From positions 310,001 to 374,000 of the forward strand of contig JBITNC010000001.1 of the NCBI GenBank assembly GCA_050084985.1: a DNA stretch of 64,000 nucleotides. The letters run 5' to 3'. Source of the stretch: Nageia nagi (taxonomy: Eukaryota; Pinophyta). Under the pieces are notes generated by a model. That model searched no databases, was not told where the DNA came from, and saw nothing but the letters and a program-made list of their open reading frames with translations. Position numbers and translations under genes: made by a program. This document shows, one piece after another, positions 12,430-23,149 of this stretch (position 1 is its first letter; each line of letters begins with the position of its first letter).

Positions 12430-13200
12430 TGTTAGGCATTGAACTTGTCCTTTGGTAGTTTGGTAAGCTTGATTGCTACTATGATATTCTCAGGATTGAA
12501 CATTTTGAATTCTACTTGAATTTCTTCCTTCAACCCACTAATGAAATAACTTCAAAAAAATGCTACATCTAGTCCTTTAGTACAATTGGAAAGCTTCTTA
12601 AATTGAGTTTGGTATTCTCTTACTATGATTGTTTGGTGAAGTCTATTACGTGGACCTAAGAAGTATTCAAAATCATTGGGGTCAAATATGATAAGAAGAT
12701 TCTTTATGAAATCTCCCAAGGAAAGGATTCCATTTTTCCTTTTCAAACCAATGGTACCATTTGATAACTTCATGTTCCATATGAAATGAGTTGAGATTGA
12801 GCTTCTATGCTTCATGAATCTAATTTAAGGAGAAATATTATTCCTCCTAATGCACCCAACTAATGGGATCATCACCATCAAATTTTGAAAAATCTAGCTT
12901 ATTCATACACAAAAAAACAAAGGCTTATTGTGATCCTTTAGGTATATTAAATTTATGCACAATATATGGTTGAGATCCATTCACGCTACTAGAAGTTGAT
13001 GATGTATTTGCAACTATTGCTTGTTGAAGAAGTTGAATATTTTTATTAAAGGAATCATAATTGGAAGTTATAGCTTCCATTGAATTTTTGAGTTCATCAA
13101 GGATAGTTGGTAGGTGGACATCACCAATTAGTTCTCCCATGTATTCAATTATTTGAGACAATTTTTCCAAATCTAAGGATCTTCCCCTATCAACCATCAT
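12430..13200 (-). pseudogene. Element A gag (decayed)
   Basis: The frame opens at Met 13200 and reads MMVDRGRSLDLEKLSQ, a helical ELKNSMEAI region and a serine-rich linker to about 12925. After a stop comes FDGDDPISWVHQ and EYYF, the hallmark start of the plant Ty3/gypsy gag core. Next is MEHEVIKWYHW and, after a shift, FLGPRNRLHQTIIVREYQTQF. The stretch 13201-13787 is the leader without a recognised gene. Confidence 0.7.
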
Positions 13201-13787
13201 ACTATTTATTGAAACTGTTATTTTTAGAAACTACTATTTTTGAAAACTAAAAATGTGTATAGGTGTTATATATCAAATGATCAACATGAAAAATAATCAC
13301 AATGGAATAGGTCTCAAAATGATAATTTTTGGACCCTCAAACATTTTTTTAAATTATTACAATAGGTAACAAATAGGCCTTGTCAGAATTTACTAATTTC
13401 ACCTAGTTTGGGAGATAATGGCCTCAAAAGGTTTTACCTATTTTGGCAATTACTATTTATGGTATGAAAATCTAGGGTTTTTAAAGGAAAAAGGGTTTTT
13501 TCAAAAATATGGTTGGGTATAGTTTGAAGGTTGATAAACAATGAGGAAATGGATAGTTAAAATAACTTGATAGAGAAATGTTATAGTTCAAAAAAGGATC
13601 ATTGATTATGGTTTTAAAAAAAGTGCAATTTTTTGGGAGATTTTTGGTAGAGTTTTGGCTATAAAATAGGTGATGTCTAAGTTTTCAACTCGATGCAACC
13701 TTAGAGTTCTAGATAAATTTTGGTAATGTTTTAGCTAGAAATGGGTAAATCTAAATTGTTAACATACCCATTTGTACCAAAATTGAA

Positions 13788-13799
13788 GCTCTAATAAGA
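13788..13799 (-). other. Element A primer binding site (degenerate tRNA-iMet type)
   Basis: The minus strand reads TCTTATTAGAGC two bases after the end of the 5' LTR. Compared with TGGTATCAGAGC it differs at three bases. Confidence 0.5.
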
Positions 13800-13801
13800 G
13801 A

Positions 13802-13887
13802 TGTTAGGAACCTAAAAGATATAAAATGGGATTTGAGCCAAATAAGAAAGAAATATGAACTAGCAATAGATCCAAATGATAACAAAA
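13802..13887 (-). repeat. Element A 5' LTR, first part (split by LINE C)
   Basis: These 86 bases match the start of the LTR at 2276 (TGTTAGGAACC, then AGATCCAAA). They end in TGATAACAAAA, which is repeated at 33697-33707, where the LTR continues. Confidence 0.85.
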
Positions 13888-14061
13888 GAAGAATTATGAT
13901 TCTATGATATTTGAAGAATTATGATTCCAAGATTTTTGAATAGTGTTTGTAAGTCGATGTTCACATGCACATAGGTTTTTCCTCAATCTATGTTTCAAAC
14001 TATCAGTATGCTTTATTGTGTCTACTGGAGTCATTTCCTATATTTATTCTTCTTATATTTT
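13888..14061 (+). repeat. LINE C 5' end fragment
   Basis: This 174-bp piece lies between the left 11-bp duplication and element D. It holds a short direct repeat of GAAGAATTATGATT. The sequence continues on the other side of element D at 27957. Confidence 0.7.
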
Positions 14062-15993
14062 TGTTGATTATGATTATGTAATATATACTCTGTGAACAAT
14101 CTTAACCAAAGTAAATCAAGAACAGACTATGGTGGCAGTCTGATCTCCGAAGAAGGCCGGTTCCTTATACATTGGGTGTAGGAGAAGTAACAGGAAAGAA
14201 AATGAAAAGAGTAGAGTGCGAGGAATTTTAGCAAAAGGCTCAGGGTAACAGGAAAGAAAATAAAAAGGAGTAGAGTGCAAGGAATTTAAGCAAAAAGGCT
14301 TAGGGTAACAAGAGGGAAAGCAAAGGTGGATCACTAGTTCAGCACGGGCTTTCACAGTGTGTGAAACCTTGGTCTGAATCTAGTGTAGCAGCTATGGCAC
14401 AAGCTTTCACTCTCAAATAGTTTCCCAGCTTTACTCTACCATGTAGCAGACATAGTTATACTAGCAGTTCGCGATTACCATTCAGGAAACAAGCCAAGCT
14501 GCCATGATGTAACCAAATTAAGAATGATAATTACGAGTGCTAGACAAGAAAGGTCAAGATGGTATCATATTACTGATAAAAACTACAAGTCTTCGAGAAC
14601 AAATGTAAAGAGCAATACTAGGGCTTCCGACCTTTCTTTCACTTTATTTTCATATACTTATACTGAAGTAACAATAGTTACAAGAATTGCAGAATAGAAA
14701 CGTTTACAAAATGGCTTCAAGATTCTAGCCTTCTTTTAACTGATACTACCTACATATGCCACTTGGTAGAATATTACAAAATTGGGTAGATTGCAGATGT
14801 ACAGCTTCTTGATGACTATGATCTGACTTCTCATTATCCTCCTCTCTTCTAGGATATTCTATTTACTGGCTCTAGCTATTTGATCTCTGTTTGCTGTTCT
14901 CATCTCTACATTTCGAAATGCTCTATTCACTAGCTCTGACTATTTGATCACTCCTTGCTAACCTCATCACTTTCGGGACCCGATTTCATTCAAAAATGTG
15001 AACATCGTTCTCCCTGTGATGTCATCTTCATACTTCCAAAAATGTTTTACTCACTTTCTCTGGAACCCGGGCTTTTCCATAACTGAGCTTTTATCATCTC
15101 ATTCTGGAACGCTTTATCTACTGACTCCAGCCTTTTAATCACCCTTTGCTGACATCATCATCTCCGAAACCCGATCTTTACCAAAATGCAACTATCTTAT
15201 CCTCTATGACATCATCACCTTATTCTGGAATGCTTTACTTCTGAAACACTTAACTTTTGGGCTCCAGCTTCTTCGATTATCTCTTGCTGACCTCATCACT
15301 TTCGGGACCCGATTCCATTCAAAATTGTGAACATTATTCTCCCTGTGACATCAATCTTCATACTTTCAGAAATGTTTTACTCACTTTCTTTGAAACTCAG
15401 GCTTTTCCACAACTGAGCTTTTATCATCTCATTCTGGAATGCTTTATCTACTGACTCTGGCCTTTTAATCACCCCTTGCTGACATCATCATCTCCGGAAC
15501 CTAGTCTTTACCAAGACATGACTATTTTATCTTCTATGATGTCATCATCTTATTTTGAAATGCTTTACTTTCAAAACACTTAACTTTCAGGCTCTGGCTT
15601 CTTCGATTATCTCTTGCTGACCTCATCACTTCCGAGACCCAATTTCATTCAAAATTGTGAACATTATTCTCCCTGTGACATCATCTTCATACTTCCGAAA
15701 ATGTTTTACTCACTTTCTCTAGAACTTGGGCTTTTCCATAATTGAGCTTTTATCATCTCATTCCGGAATGCTTTATCTACTGACTTCGACCTTTTAATCA
15801 CCCCTTGCTGATATCATCATCTCCAGAACCTGGTCTTTACTAAGACGTGACTATTTTATCTTCCATGATGTCATCATTTTATCTGGCCCGCTTTATTTGT
15901 TCAAAAAACTTCTGGAGATCTTAAAATGAACTCATAATTGCAAGTAAAGTACATCAGGGCTCTAATAAAGAATTTATTATGTATGGATATACA
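14062..15993 (-). repeat. Element D 3' LTR
   Basis: This 1932-bp LTR pairs with 26021-27951. In element orientation the outer (U3) half holds three units of about 330 bp. The R/U5 side (14062-14700) contains a roughly 60-bp near-tandem duplication around 14190-14320 (GGAAAGAAAAT to GCAAAAGGCTCAGGGT). Reading from 14700 on the minus strand, TATAAGTATATG near 14660 is a candidate TATA box. Confidence 0.9.
14930..15890 (-). repeat. Three ~330-bp tandem units in the element D 3' LTR
   Basis: The phrase CCTCATCACTTYCGGGACC recurs at 14962, 15291 and 15621, giving a period of 329-330 bp. Each unit holds several TGACATCATC-like and TGATGTCATC-like motifs. Confidence 0.85.
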
Positions 15994-15996
15994 TTA

Positions 15997-16016
15997 TGGC
16001 GACTTCTGGGGGAAAA
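15997..16016 (+). other. tRNA-Arg-like motif next to the element D 3' LTR
   Basis: Three bases inside the 3' LTR the plus strand, antisense to gag-pol, reads TGGCGACTTCTGGGGGAAAA. The start TGGCGACT equals the complement of a plant tRNA-Arg 3' end, a primer site type known in some Tat-lineage elements. The same motif stands in the same place in element F. No typical polypurine tract is visible here. Confidence 0.5.
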
Positions 16017-16084
16017 TTTTACCTTGATCAAAGAGGAATTTAGAACTCAGTCTGAAAAATAATAACCAAATAAAATCTGTTATT

Positions 16085-17239
16085 TCAATTCTGAACCTCT
16101 AAAAATTGCACAACCTTACCCCAACCTGCATGATTTTCGGAGAAGTCTTTTATTCTCGATTGGGCTAGGGCTGTGTTGTTCAAAATTTCGTAGGAGATTT
16201 GCCCATATTTGTGCAACATCCATTGTAGGACCACTCCTTTATTGGCACATTGGTCAAAAAATTCAAACAAAGTTGACTCATCAAAAGAATTCAGTAACAA
16301 ATCTATATCTTCCATCTTTTGACTATCTTCATGAATGTATTTTAAAATTTCAGCCTCGGAGATGGGTGAATTATCCTCTTTCCACAATCCTGAAAATCCT
16401 GCCTCAGATAATTTAGCTATTTCAGCTTTCTGGGTTTCTACCCCCTACCACTGCTTGATTAAATTATTTTTTATTTCTTGACACACCCATTTCCTGCGGA
16501 CTGGGTGGTCAATCGCTGAGATCAACTCAACCCTATTTCCCACATTTAAGGCTTGAAGCTCTTCATCGGAAATCTCACCCAGCTTTTTCTTTGCCCTCTT
16601 TACTATCTTTTCCATGGGGTCGATAGTGCTTTCACAGAGCTAACACTTGCTTCTAATTTATTCAACTTTGAAAAACATAGATCAATGTGATCTCTGAGTT
16701 GAATCAGTTATTTAATCTTTGAAGATAATTGCTCTTAGAATTTTTCTTTTATTCTGATCAAAAAATCTCTATCCACCTTATTGACATTCGAATTCAGCCG
16801 CATCCGTGCAATGTCAGCGTTTAATTTGCCAATTATTGTCTCTCTTGCTGCTACTTCAGCTATTTTGGTTGCAATTTTTTGCATCCTTTTGTGCTATGAC
16901 CACATCTTTCTTTGCCAGGCTATCTGCAGTCGGGGCGGTAGCTAAACTTGCTCTGAGAGCAGCTATGTCATTGTCTATAGCTTTTAATTTTAGCCATTGA
17001 GACTCTAATTATTGTTTCATTGCTTCATTCACCTTTTGAAGCTTATTATATTTGACCTCTAATTTGGTCAATTCAGAAATGTTTAAATCCATAGCTGTTT
17101 GCAACAGCTCATTCTTATCACTTTGAGATATGCTCCTGGTATCTATCTTTACCCAGGTGTTCATTTAGGAGAGATCACTTTGCCCTTCTTGGGGTTCTTG
17201 GGCAATAGCCATCTCAAGCACCTTATGCTTCGGATCCAT
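16085..17239 (-). pseudogene. Element D extra coding region, C-terminal part: coiled coil and terminal domain
   Basis: Minus-strand reading from Met 17239 (MDPKHKVLEMAIAQEPQEG) goes through ISELTKLEVKYNKLQKV and KLKAIDNDIAALRASLATA. These have heptad-like spacing and suggest a coiled coil. After stops and shifts comes KKKLGEISDEELQALNVG. The end is an open stretch of 100 codons (16387-16085) with SEAEILKYIHEDSQKMEDID, SFDESTLFEFFDQCANKG and SYEILNNTALAQSRIKDF. The last part is matched residue by residue in element F (60306-60605), so it is a real coding domain. I do not recognise the family. It ends about 90 bp before the 3' LTR. Confidence 0.6.
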
Positions 17240-18290
17240 TGAAGTTCGGAGCCTTACCGGATTATCTAGAACTGGGAGCTTCTTGACCTGCTTCTGCATC
17301 CATGCATCTCATCCCTATTTCATCTGTTGGTACTATTGCATGATGCCATCCACAGATACTTGTTGCTCGGATATCATAATGAATGGGGATCTGGTGCTCA
17401 ACTCCTGAGAGGAGGAGGCCACAATCTGCTATGCTGGTGTCACAGGCTAGCTTAACTGGGCCCGGGGACACCACTACCGAATGGATAAATGGTAGGAAGA
17501 GTTGGAATGGAGGGAGGAGAAGATGATGGAGGCAGAGATGGCAAAGGTGATGATGGTATTGTGGTGATGCTAGTGATGGGGGGAACTTATGAGCTGGATG
17601 TGAGGGGAAGGGAGCTTTGCCATTGAATAGGTGGTGGTGGTGTTATGAGAGATTGGGTGGGTGAAGCTGGAATGACTGCTAGAATTTGTGGAAGTAAACT
17701 TGGAATGGAAATGGACGTGGTAGGAATAGATAGAGCAGGAGTAAGAGAAATAGGGGAAGAGAGAGTAGAGAGTGTACCTGATGGAGTAGGGCTCCTTCTT
17801 CTTCTCTTTGGCGATGGTGGAGCGGTGCCATCTCCTTTTAGACTTTCCTTTTAATAGTATACACCTTCCTGGGCCTCCTAGCTACTGTTTCCATAGAAAC
17901 CTCCCTAGTTCCTTCCTTGGGTAGCTCCTCTTGAGTTGATGCTTGGGACATTGCAGGTCCCTGCTCTTCCTCCTCATCACTATCATCCGAACCTTCACTT
18001 GTAGGGACATCTATAGGATGTTCCATTCTCCACATATCCTCAAATTTCTCATCTAAATCAGAATTTAGAAGGGTATTCCGATTTCCAGACTCAATCCGGT
18101 ACTGAGTGAAGGTGCTATTTTTTGTTCACTCCATCTCTGATCTCTTAAGGTTTTCAAAGACTTTTTGGAGATGGAGTCTATTCTTGGGTCAAAATTTGTC
18201 TTTTTATTGTAAAAACTCAACCATGGCGGTAATAAATATTTAGTAATCAAGGCAGTGGGCATTACCTTGTCTTCCTATTTTGGGTTTCAC
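17240..18290 (-). pseudogene. Element D extra coding region, middle: acidic and proline-rich linker
   Basis: The minus frame 18035-17838 reads MWRMEHPIDVPTSEGSDDS, an acidic DEEEEQ run, then a Thr/Glu-rich stretch ending RRPRKVYTIKRKV. In-frame sequence upstream (to about 18290; LNSDLDEKFEDMWRME) looks like its continuation with TAA, TAG and TGA stops. From 17838 to 17480 the minus strand encodes Pro/Ser/His-rich low-complexity sequence, and 17474-17262 is open but not recognised. This looks like a disordered linker between two folded parts. No known domain. Confidence 0.45.
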
Positions 18291-18327
18291 CATTTAAGCA
18301 GCTTTAGCCTGGATTCAGCTCTGAAAC

Positions 18328-19615
18328 TCAGGGGTTAGGCTGGCCCCTCAACCTCTTGCCAAAGATATCCTTCAGATCATATAACAAATAGTGACTAAGT
18401 TCTTTCAATTTTAAATTCAACAATTTACCTTTTAATTGTTCATTTGCTCCCCTGCTTTGAAGCACAAAGTCGTGCACTTTATGAGGAAGGGCATAAACTA
18501 TCCTCTTCTTTGTTGTAGCTCCGTATTTAGAATCTATATAATCCATTTGTATGGCATATTCCATGCTGAAAACCCAATCCGTTACATGGATCGGTAGTAA
18601 GAAAAGAGCCCTAGAAAACCCATAAAGCTTGATGAAAGTCCCCTCCTCTGTGAAGAACCAGTCCCTGATTTCTCCATGTGGCATCCGAAGGTAAAGCTTA
18701 GAAGCTATTGATAACCTTGGAACTGTGGGGGTAAATAACTTCATTACAGGAACCAAAAAGCTTTCTACAAAAAGGTAGTAATCTGCTGAAGACCTCACCT
18801 CCTCAGTCCATTGGTCCACTGGCTTCTGAGACCCTCTTTCATCAGTCTGAACCAAGGTTAAATTCTTGAAAACATCGACGTTCTGATGAATCATCATCCA
18901 AATAATGTGTGACACATACGAGAAATGAAATCCCTCACTAATCTTTTCTAACTGCTCAGATATTCCATCTAAAAAGTGCAATGGCCCAGTCATACATTGT
19001 AGGAGAGTTTGGATGGGAAATCTGGTATGCAATAGCTAATTTTGATGGTGAGACATACCTATCTATCTCTTTGCCCGTTGCTATGGCCAACATGGATAAT
19101 AATAACTATAGATGTGCAAAAAAATTGGAGAGCAGGAGCTCAGAACTAGGGAACTCCATAAACTTTACAGTCTCAGCTGCATTTTTATTTAGCCAGGCCG
19201 TGATATTTACTCTCAGATTGGAACTGCGGGTCATATACCAATCAAGGTGCATAAGGGAACGCATAGGGAGGGTGGATTAAAAGCTTTTGCTATTGAAAAG
19301 GAATCCAAATTTAAGATAGTTCTACCTTGCAAGTCTCTGACTATCCTGGTTGCAGGATCAAACGCCCCTTTTATAAACTCTATCAACTCAGGAGTAGGAA
19401 AGCATCTATGGGGATGAAATACATGAGACCTGACCCATTGGTGAATATGCTATATGATTAAAACTGAAGTTTGGGCACTTACCTTCAGCTGTGCCCTTGG
19501 GGTTCTTATTTCGAGCTGTAATTTCAGTATCCCACAATAAATCCATGGAGTCCGTTATTTTCCTTACTGTCTTCACCGATGATCCTGAGCTCATTTTTGT
19601 TTGCTTGTGCTGCAC
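18328..19615 (-). pseudogene. Element D extra coding region, N-terminal globular part
   Basis: The minus strand opens near Met 19594 (MSSGSSVKTVRKITDSMDLL). After a shift it continues as HVFHPHRCFPTPELIEFIKGAF and RIVRDLQGRTILNLDSFSIAK. After another shift comes a 234-codon open frame (19032-18328) with VSHIIWMMIHQNVDVFKNL, ADYYLFVESFLVPVMKLF, SKLYLRMPHGEIRDWFFTEE and ELSHYLLYDLKDIFGKRL. It looks like a folded, mainly helical protein. It may belong to the loosely defined putative plant transposon protein type seen in some plant Ty3/gypsy elements, but I cannot confirm this. Confidence 0.55.
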
Positions 19616-20082
19616 TTATCAACTCTTCTTGTCTCACTTCTATCACCCCTAACCAAAACTTTGCTTTACTCGGATTCTTTTGCTATATTCCACGGCTCCT
19701 GGCAATGTGCAGTAGATACTAGTTTCACAAATTTGTAAGCAAATACTTCTTATGAATTCTGGAATTAGGTATTTTGGTGAGTAGTGCTCTTGGTCTTTTT
19801 ATAACTCCTTTCTTTGATTGATGCACAATCTCTTGGAATGCACACGATATCCTCACGGATGGTAGCATTAATAATTGATTTGATATTATGCGCTCTTTTC
19901 GGGAACTCCGAGATTTGATTTTCCATACCCTTTTTGGAAACTTCAATTCTACCGGTGCAAAAGTAAAACTACCACTAAGTTACTAATAAATAATTGACAA
20001 CCATAACGATAACTTGAAATAAATGCAAACGACACACTATTTACAATATGTGTACAAAACATATTTTTTTTTTCAAAAACAA
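19616..20082 (-). other. Element D spacer between integrase and extra coding region
   Basis: The minus strand has a short open stretch (19946-19725) starting MKFPKRVWKIKSRSSRKE, lysine- and arginine-rich, followed by stops. It may be the N-terminus of the extra protein or untranslated sequence. I see no motif. Confidence 0.3.
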
Positions 20083-21260
20083 TCACTGTCCCACGCTTGC
20101 AGTCTTGTATCGCTTTAGGTGCTGTCCATTAACTGAAATCGGCAATTTGCACCCATTTAATTTAGCCAGCTCGAAGGCATTTTTCCCAACACATTTAGCT
20201 ATTACATAGGGTCTAGACCACATGGCTTCAAATTTTTTGTGTTTCCCTGGTTTAGCTTTGTCCTCATCCCATTTCAATACTAAATCTCCTTCTCTGAAAG
20301 TATCCGGAGTTGATTTTTGACCATCAAACCATCTTTTTACTATTTCATTTCTTCTCCGGAGGTCTTGATATGATTGATTCCAAAGCTCTTCTAGATGCAA
20401 CAGTTCATTCATCTGAACCTCGAGAGATTCAAAATCCTCACCATATTCTTGCAAAACTTTTAAAATCAGAAGCTCAAAATGAATTGGTAATACCGCCCTT
20501 TTACCGTATACCAATGTATATGGGCTGGTTTTAATGGCTGAGTTTACTATGATCCTATCTACCCATAATGCCCAATTGAGCTTTTTGTGCCAAGTCCAGG
20601 GATTATCCTCCACTGTTCTTTTGAGAATTTGAATCAAATTTTTGTTTGTGGACTCAACTAGACCATTACCCTGGGGGCAATAATTTGAGGAAGTTTTCCA
20701 ATAGATACCTAATCTCATAGCAAAATCAATAACCTTAGCTCCTATGAAATCCAAACCATTATCCGAGATTATCGTTTGAGGAACACCATACCTGGTAATT
20801 AACTTTTCCACAAATCTCAAAATAGTCTTTTGATTTGCCTCTTTTACAGCCTTTGCTTCTGCCCATCTGGTAAAAAAGTCTGTAGCAGTAAGGATGAATT
20901 TGTGTCCAGAAGAGGAGTTTGGATTGATGACTCCGATAAAATCCAACCCCCATTGTTGGAAGGGCTCTTCTACTTGGATTGGTTCCAATGGTAATGCTAC
21001 ATTTCTCTTTCTTCCCACATACCTCTGACACTTCTCACAATTTTGTACCTTTGCAAAAGCCTCTTTGAACATAGTGGGCCAGTAATATCCTACCTAAATG
21101 ATCTTACCCATTGTCATGTATCCGGAGTAATGACCTCCAGACTCTCCGGAATGAAACTCTTCAATGAGCTTAGCTGACTTTGTCACCGGTACACATCTTA
21201 GCAAAATGCCATCGTGATTTCTCCTATAAAGTATCTAATCTATCTCAGTGTAATTCTGAG
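20083..21260 (-). pseudogene. Element D integrase (core open, one stop in N-terminal zinc domain)
   Basis: The zinc domain begins near 21250, with EEFHSGESGGHYSGY for the two His. A TAG at about 21095 follows, then VGYYWPTMFKEAF and NCEKCQRY for the two Cys. From 21072 to 20083 the frame is open for 329 codons. The catalytic triad is visible: Asp in WGLDFIGVI, Asp in TIISDNGLDF, Glu in NGLVESTNKN. The C-terminal part has REGDLVLKWDEDKAK, FEAMWSRPYVI and NGQHLKRY. This is a typical Ty3/gypsy integrase of the Tat/Athila side, without a chromodomain. Confidence 0.9.
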
Positions 21261-21273
21261 CGTGTATCTTGAA

Positions 21274-21942
21274 TCACCTTCTTTGGGATGCATTCATGTT
21301 TTCTGGCAATTTTTTGGTCTCAAAATATTTGCTCAATTGCTCCATCCAATCTTTTGTCGTATCTTCAGGTATGGATTCCGGGGTTCCTTGTTCGATAAAG
21401 CATACCATCTCCTTTTTCGGTATTGTAGGTTTTGCAAGTTGCTCACAAAGTGCACTTCCTTTTATGAGCTTGGTGGGCTGAATTTCCACATCGTACTTTA
21501 GAATTTTGAAATCCACCTGGGTCTTCCTTCTCCCAATTCTCCCTGCATAACATAAGACCTGACATCCGAGTGTATAGTTAGAATCAAAATTCTGCTCTAA
21601 GCAATGTAATGTTTTAACTTACCGAGTGCTTTCACAATAGCCAGGACCTATTTTTTCAATGAAAGTGTATTTTTCCTCACAACTATTTATAGTCTGGCTG
21701 AAAAATGTGACTGGATATTCTTCATTTCTTTCGTACTTCTAGGTTAAAATGGCTGCAACACTAGTATCTGAACCATATGCGTATAGAATAAATTCTTTGC
21801 TAAAATCTGGATTTCTCAGTACAGGAGCTTTTGTAATTGCTACCTTAATTTTTTGAAAAGCTTCTTTACCTTCCTCAGTCCATACAAAAGGAGTATCTTT
21901 TTTTAGCATCTGGGTGATAGGTTTGATAATGTTTGAGAAATC
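21274..21942 (-). pseudogene. Element D second RNase H (Ty3 type, after reverse transcriptase)
   Basis: After the reverse transcriptase the minus strand reads KEAFQKIKVAITKAPVLRNP, FSKEFILYAYGSD (first Asp) and AAILT-stop-KYERNEEYP. In a shifted frame come KK-stop-VLAIVKALGKLKHYIA and LTIHSDVRSYVM with the HSD catalytic block. The open stretch 21516-21274 continues it (FKILKYDVEIQPTKLIKG). Stops at 21739, 21650 and 21595 are all TAG. Confidence 0.75.
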
Positions 21943-22850
21943 CTAAATAAATCTTCTGACAAAGTTAATCTGACCCAGAAAAGATTGTAGAGACTTCTTA
22001 TTAGATGGGAGAGACAAGTCATTTATAGCTTTAACTCTATTCGGATCAATAGCCCATCCCTCCTTTGAAATGACATGGCCCAACAATTTACCTTCATCTA
22101 CTGCAAAGATAGACTTCTTAGGATTTAGGGATATACCATACTTCTTACATTTGATGAAGGCTTGCTCCAGATGTTGAACATGCATGTTTCTGTCATGAGA
22201 GAAAATAGTAATATCATCAAGGTATACCAACAGACTCTTATTTACCAGTTCTCCAAATGCATAATCCATAGCTCTTTGAAAGGTAGCCCCTGCATTGGAT
22301 AGTCCAAACGACATTCTCTGAAAAGCAAATGTGCCCCATTTAGTTGTAAAAGCTATTTTGAACTGATCTTCATTCCAGACCCAAATCTGATTGTACCCGA
22401 AGAAACCGTCTATCAAAGAGAACTTTTCAGCTCCAGCTACAGTATTTAGTATTTTTTCCATTGGAGGTAAGGGGTAATGATCCTTCAATGATACTCTATT
22501 CAAACCTCGAAAATCTACACACAACCTTATCTTGCCATTTTTCTTCCGGATAGGCACAAGATTGGCTACCCAAGTGGAATGCTTGATGGGATAAATTATC
22601 CTAGCCTTGTACAATTTCAGCACCTCCTGCTTCATGGCAACTTCGATCTTGGGGTTTACTAGTCTTTGTTTTTGTCTGACCGGCTTAGCATCATCTATCA
22701 ACTCAATTGTATGTTGTATCATTGATTTATCAAAAACCTTCAAATCATCATAAGACCAAGCAATAACATCAACATATGTTCTGCATAACTGTACAATTTC
22801 CTGAATCTATTTCAGAGTATTAGATATACCAATTTTTAATGACTTACCCG
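21943..22850 (-). pseudogene. Element D reverse transcriptase (core open)
   Basis: The frame 22743-21943 is open for 266 codons. It shows QKQRLVNPKIEVAMKQEVLK, NLVPIRKKNGKIRLCVDFRG, HYPLPPMEKILN, FSLIDGFFGYNQIWV, FAFQRMSFGLSNAGATFQRA, the catalytic LLVYLDDITIFS, KLLGHVISKEGWAIDP and SLQSFLGQINFVRRFI. All blocks of a Ty3/gypsy reverse transcriptase are present, including both Asp of YLDD. In-frame TAG codons lie just upstream (near 22808) and just downstream (near 21942), at positions where Gln would fit. Confidence 0.92.
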
Positions 22851-23149
22851 GCAAAACTTCATGTTCTTTATAGTTATCCGGGTTTATATTCATACCCCTT
22901 CTTTTTACTTGGTCACTTCTGTCAAATAATCCTTCGAATGGAATCAAATCTTTAGGGAGTTTATTATTATTTAGCTGAATTATGTCTTGTTCCCAAAAAA
23001 CTTCAGAGTCCTCTTCTCCTACTACATGACATACCGCTTGTTGTAATAAAAATTGATTAATTTGAGCTTCATCTCGGAAAACCTGCCAAAAGGAATCATT
23101 ATTCAGAATTGATGGCCTGAAAATGAGCTGAACACCCTTTCTCTGGAAC
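22851..23149 (-). pseudogene. Element D linker between additional RNase H and reverse transcriptase
   Basis: The open minus stretch 23181-22807 continues from the end of the RNase H and reads WFQRKGVQLIFRPSILNN, VCHVVGEEDSEVFWEQDI and LPGKSLKIGISNTLK. I recognise no domain. It runs in frame towards the reverse transcriptase. Confidence 0.55.

Noticed and set aside
14100-14360. Minus-strand 79-codon frame in the LTR of D
   Set aside because: Lies in the LTR over a duplicated segment of about 60 bp. The Pro/Phe/Ser-rich product reflects the repeat, not a gene.
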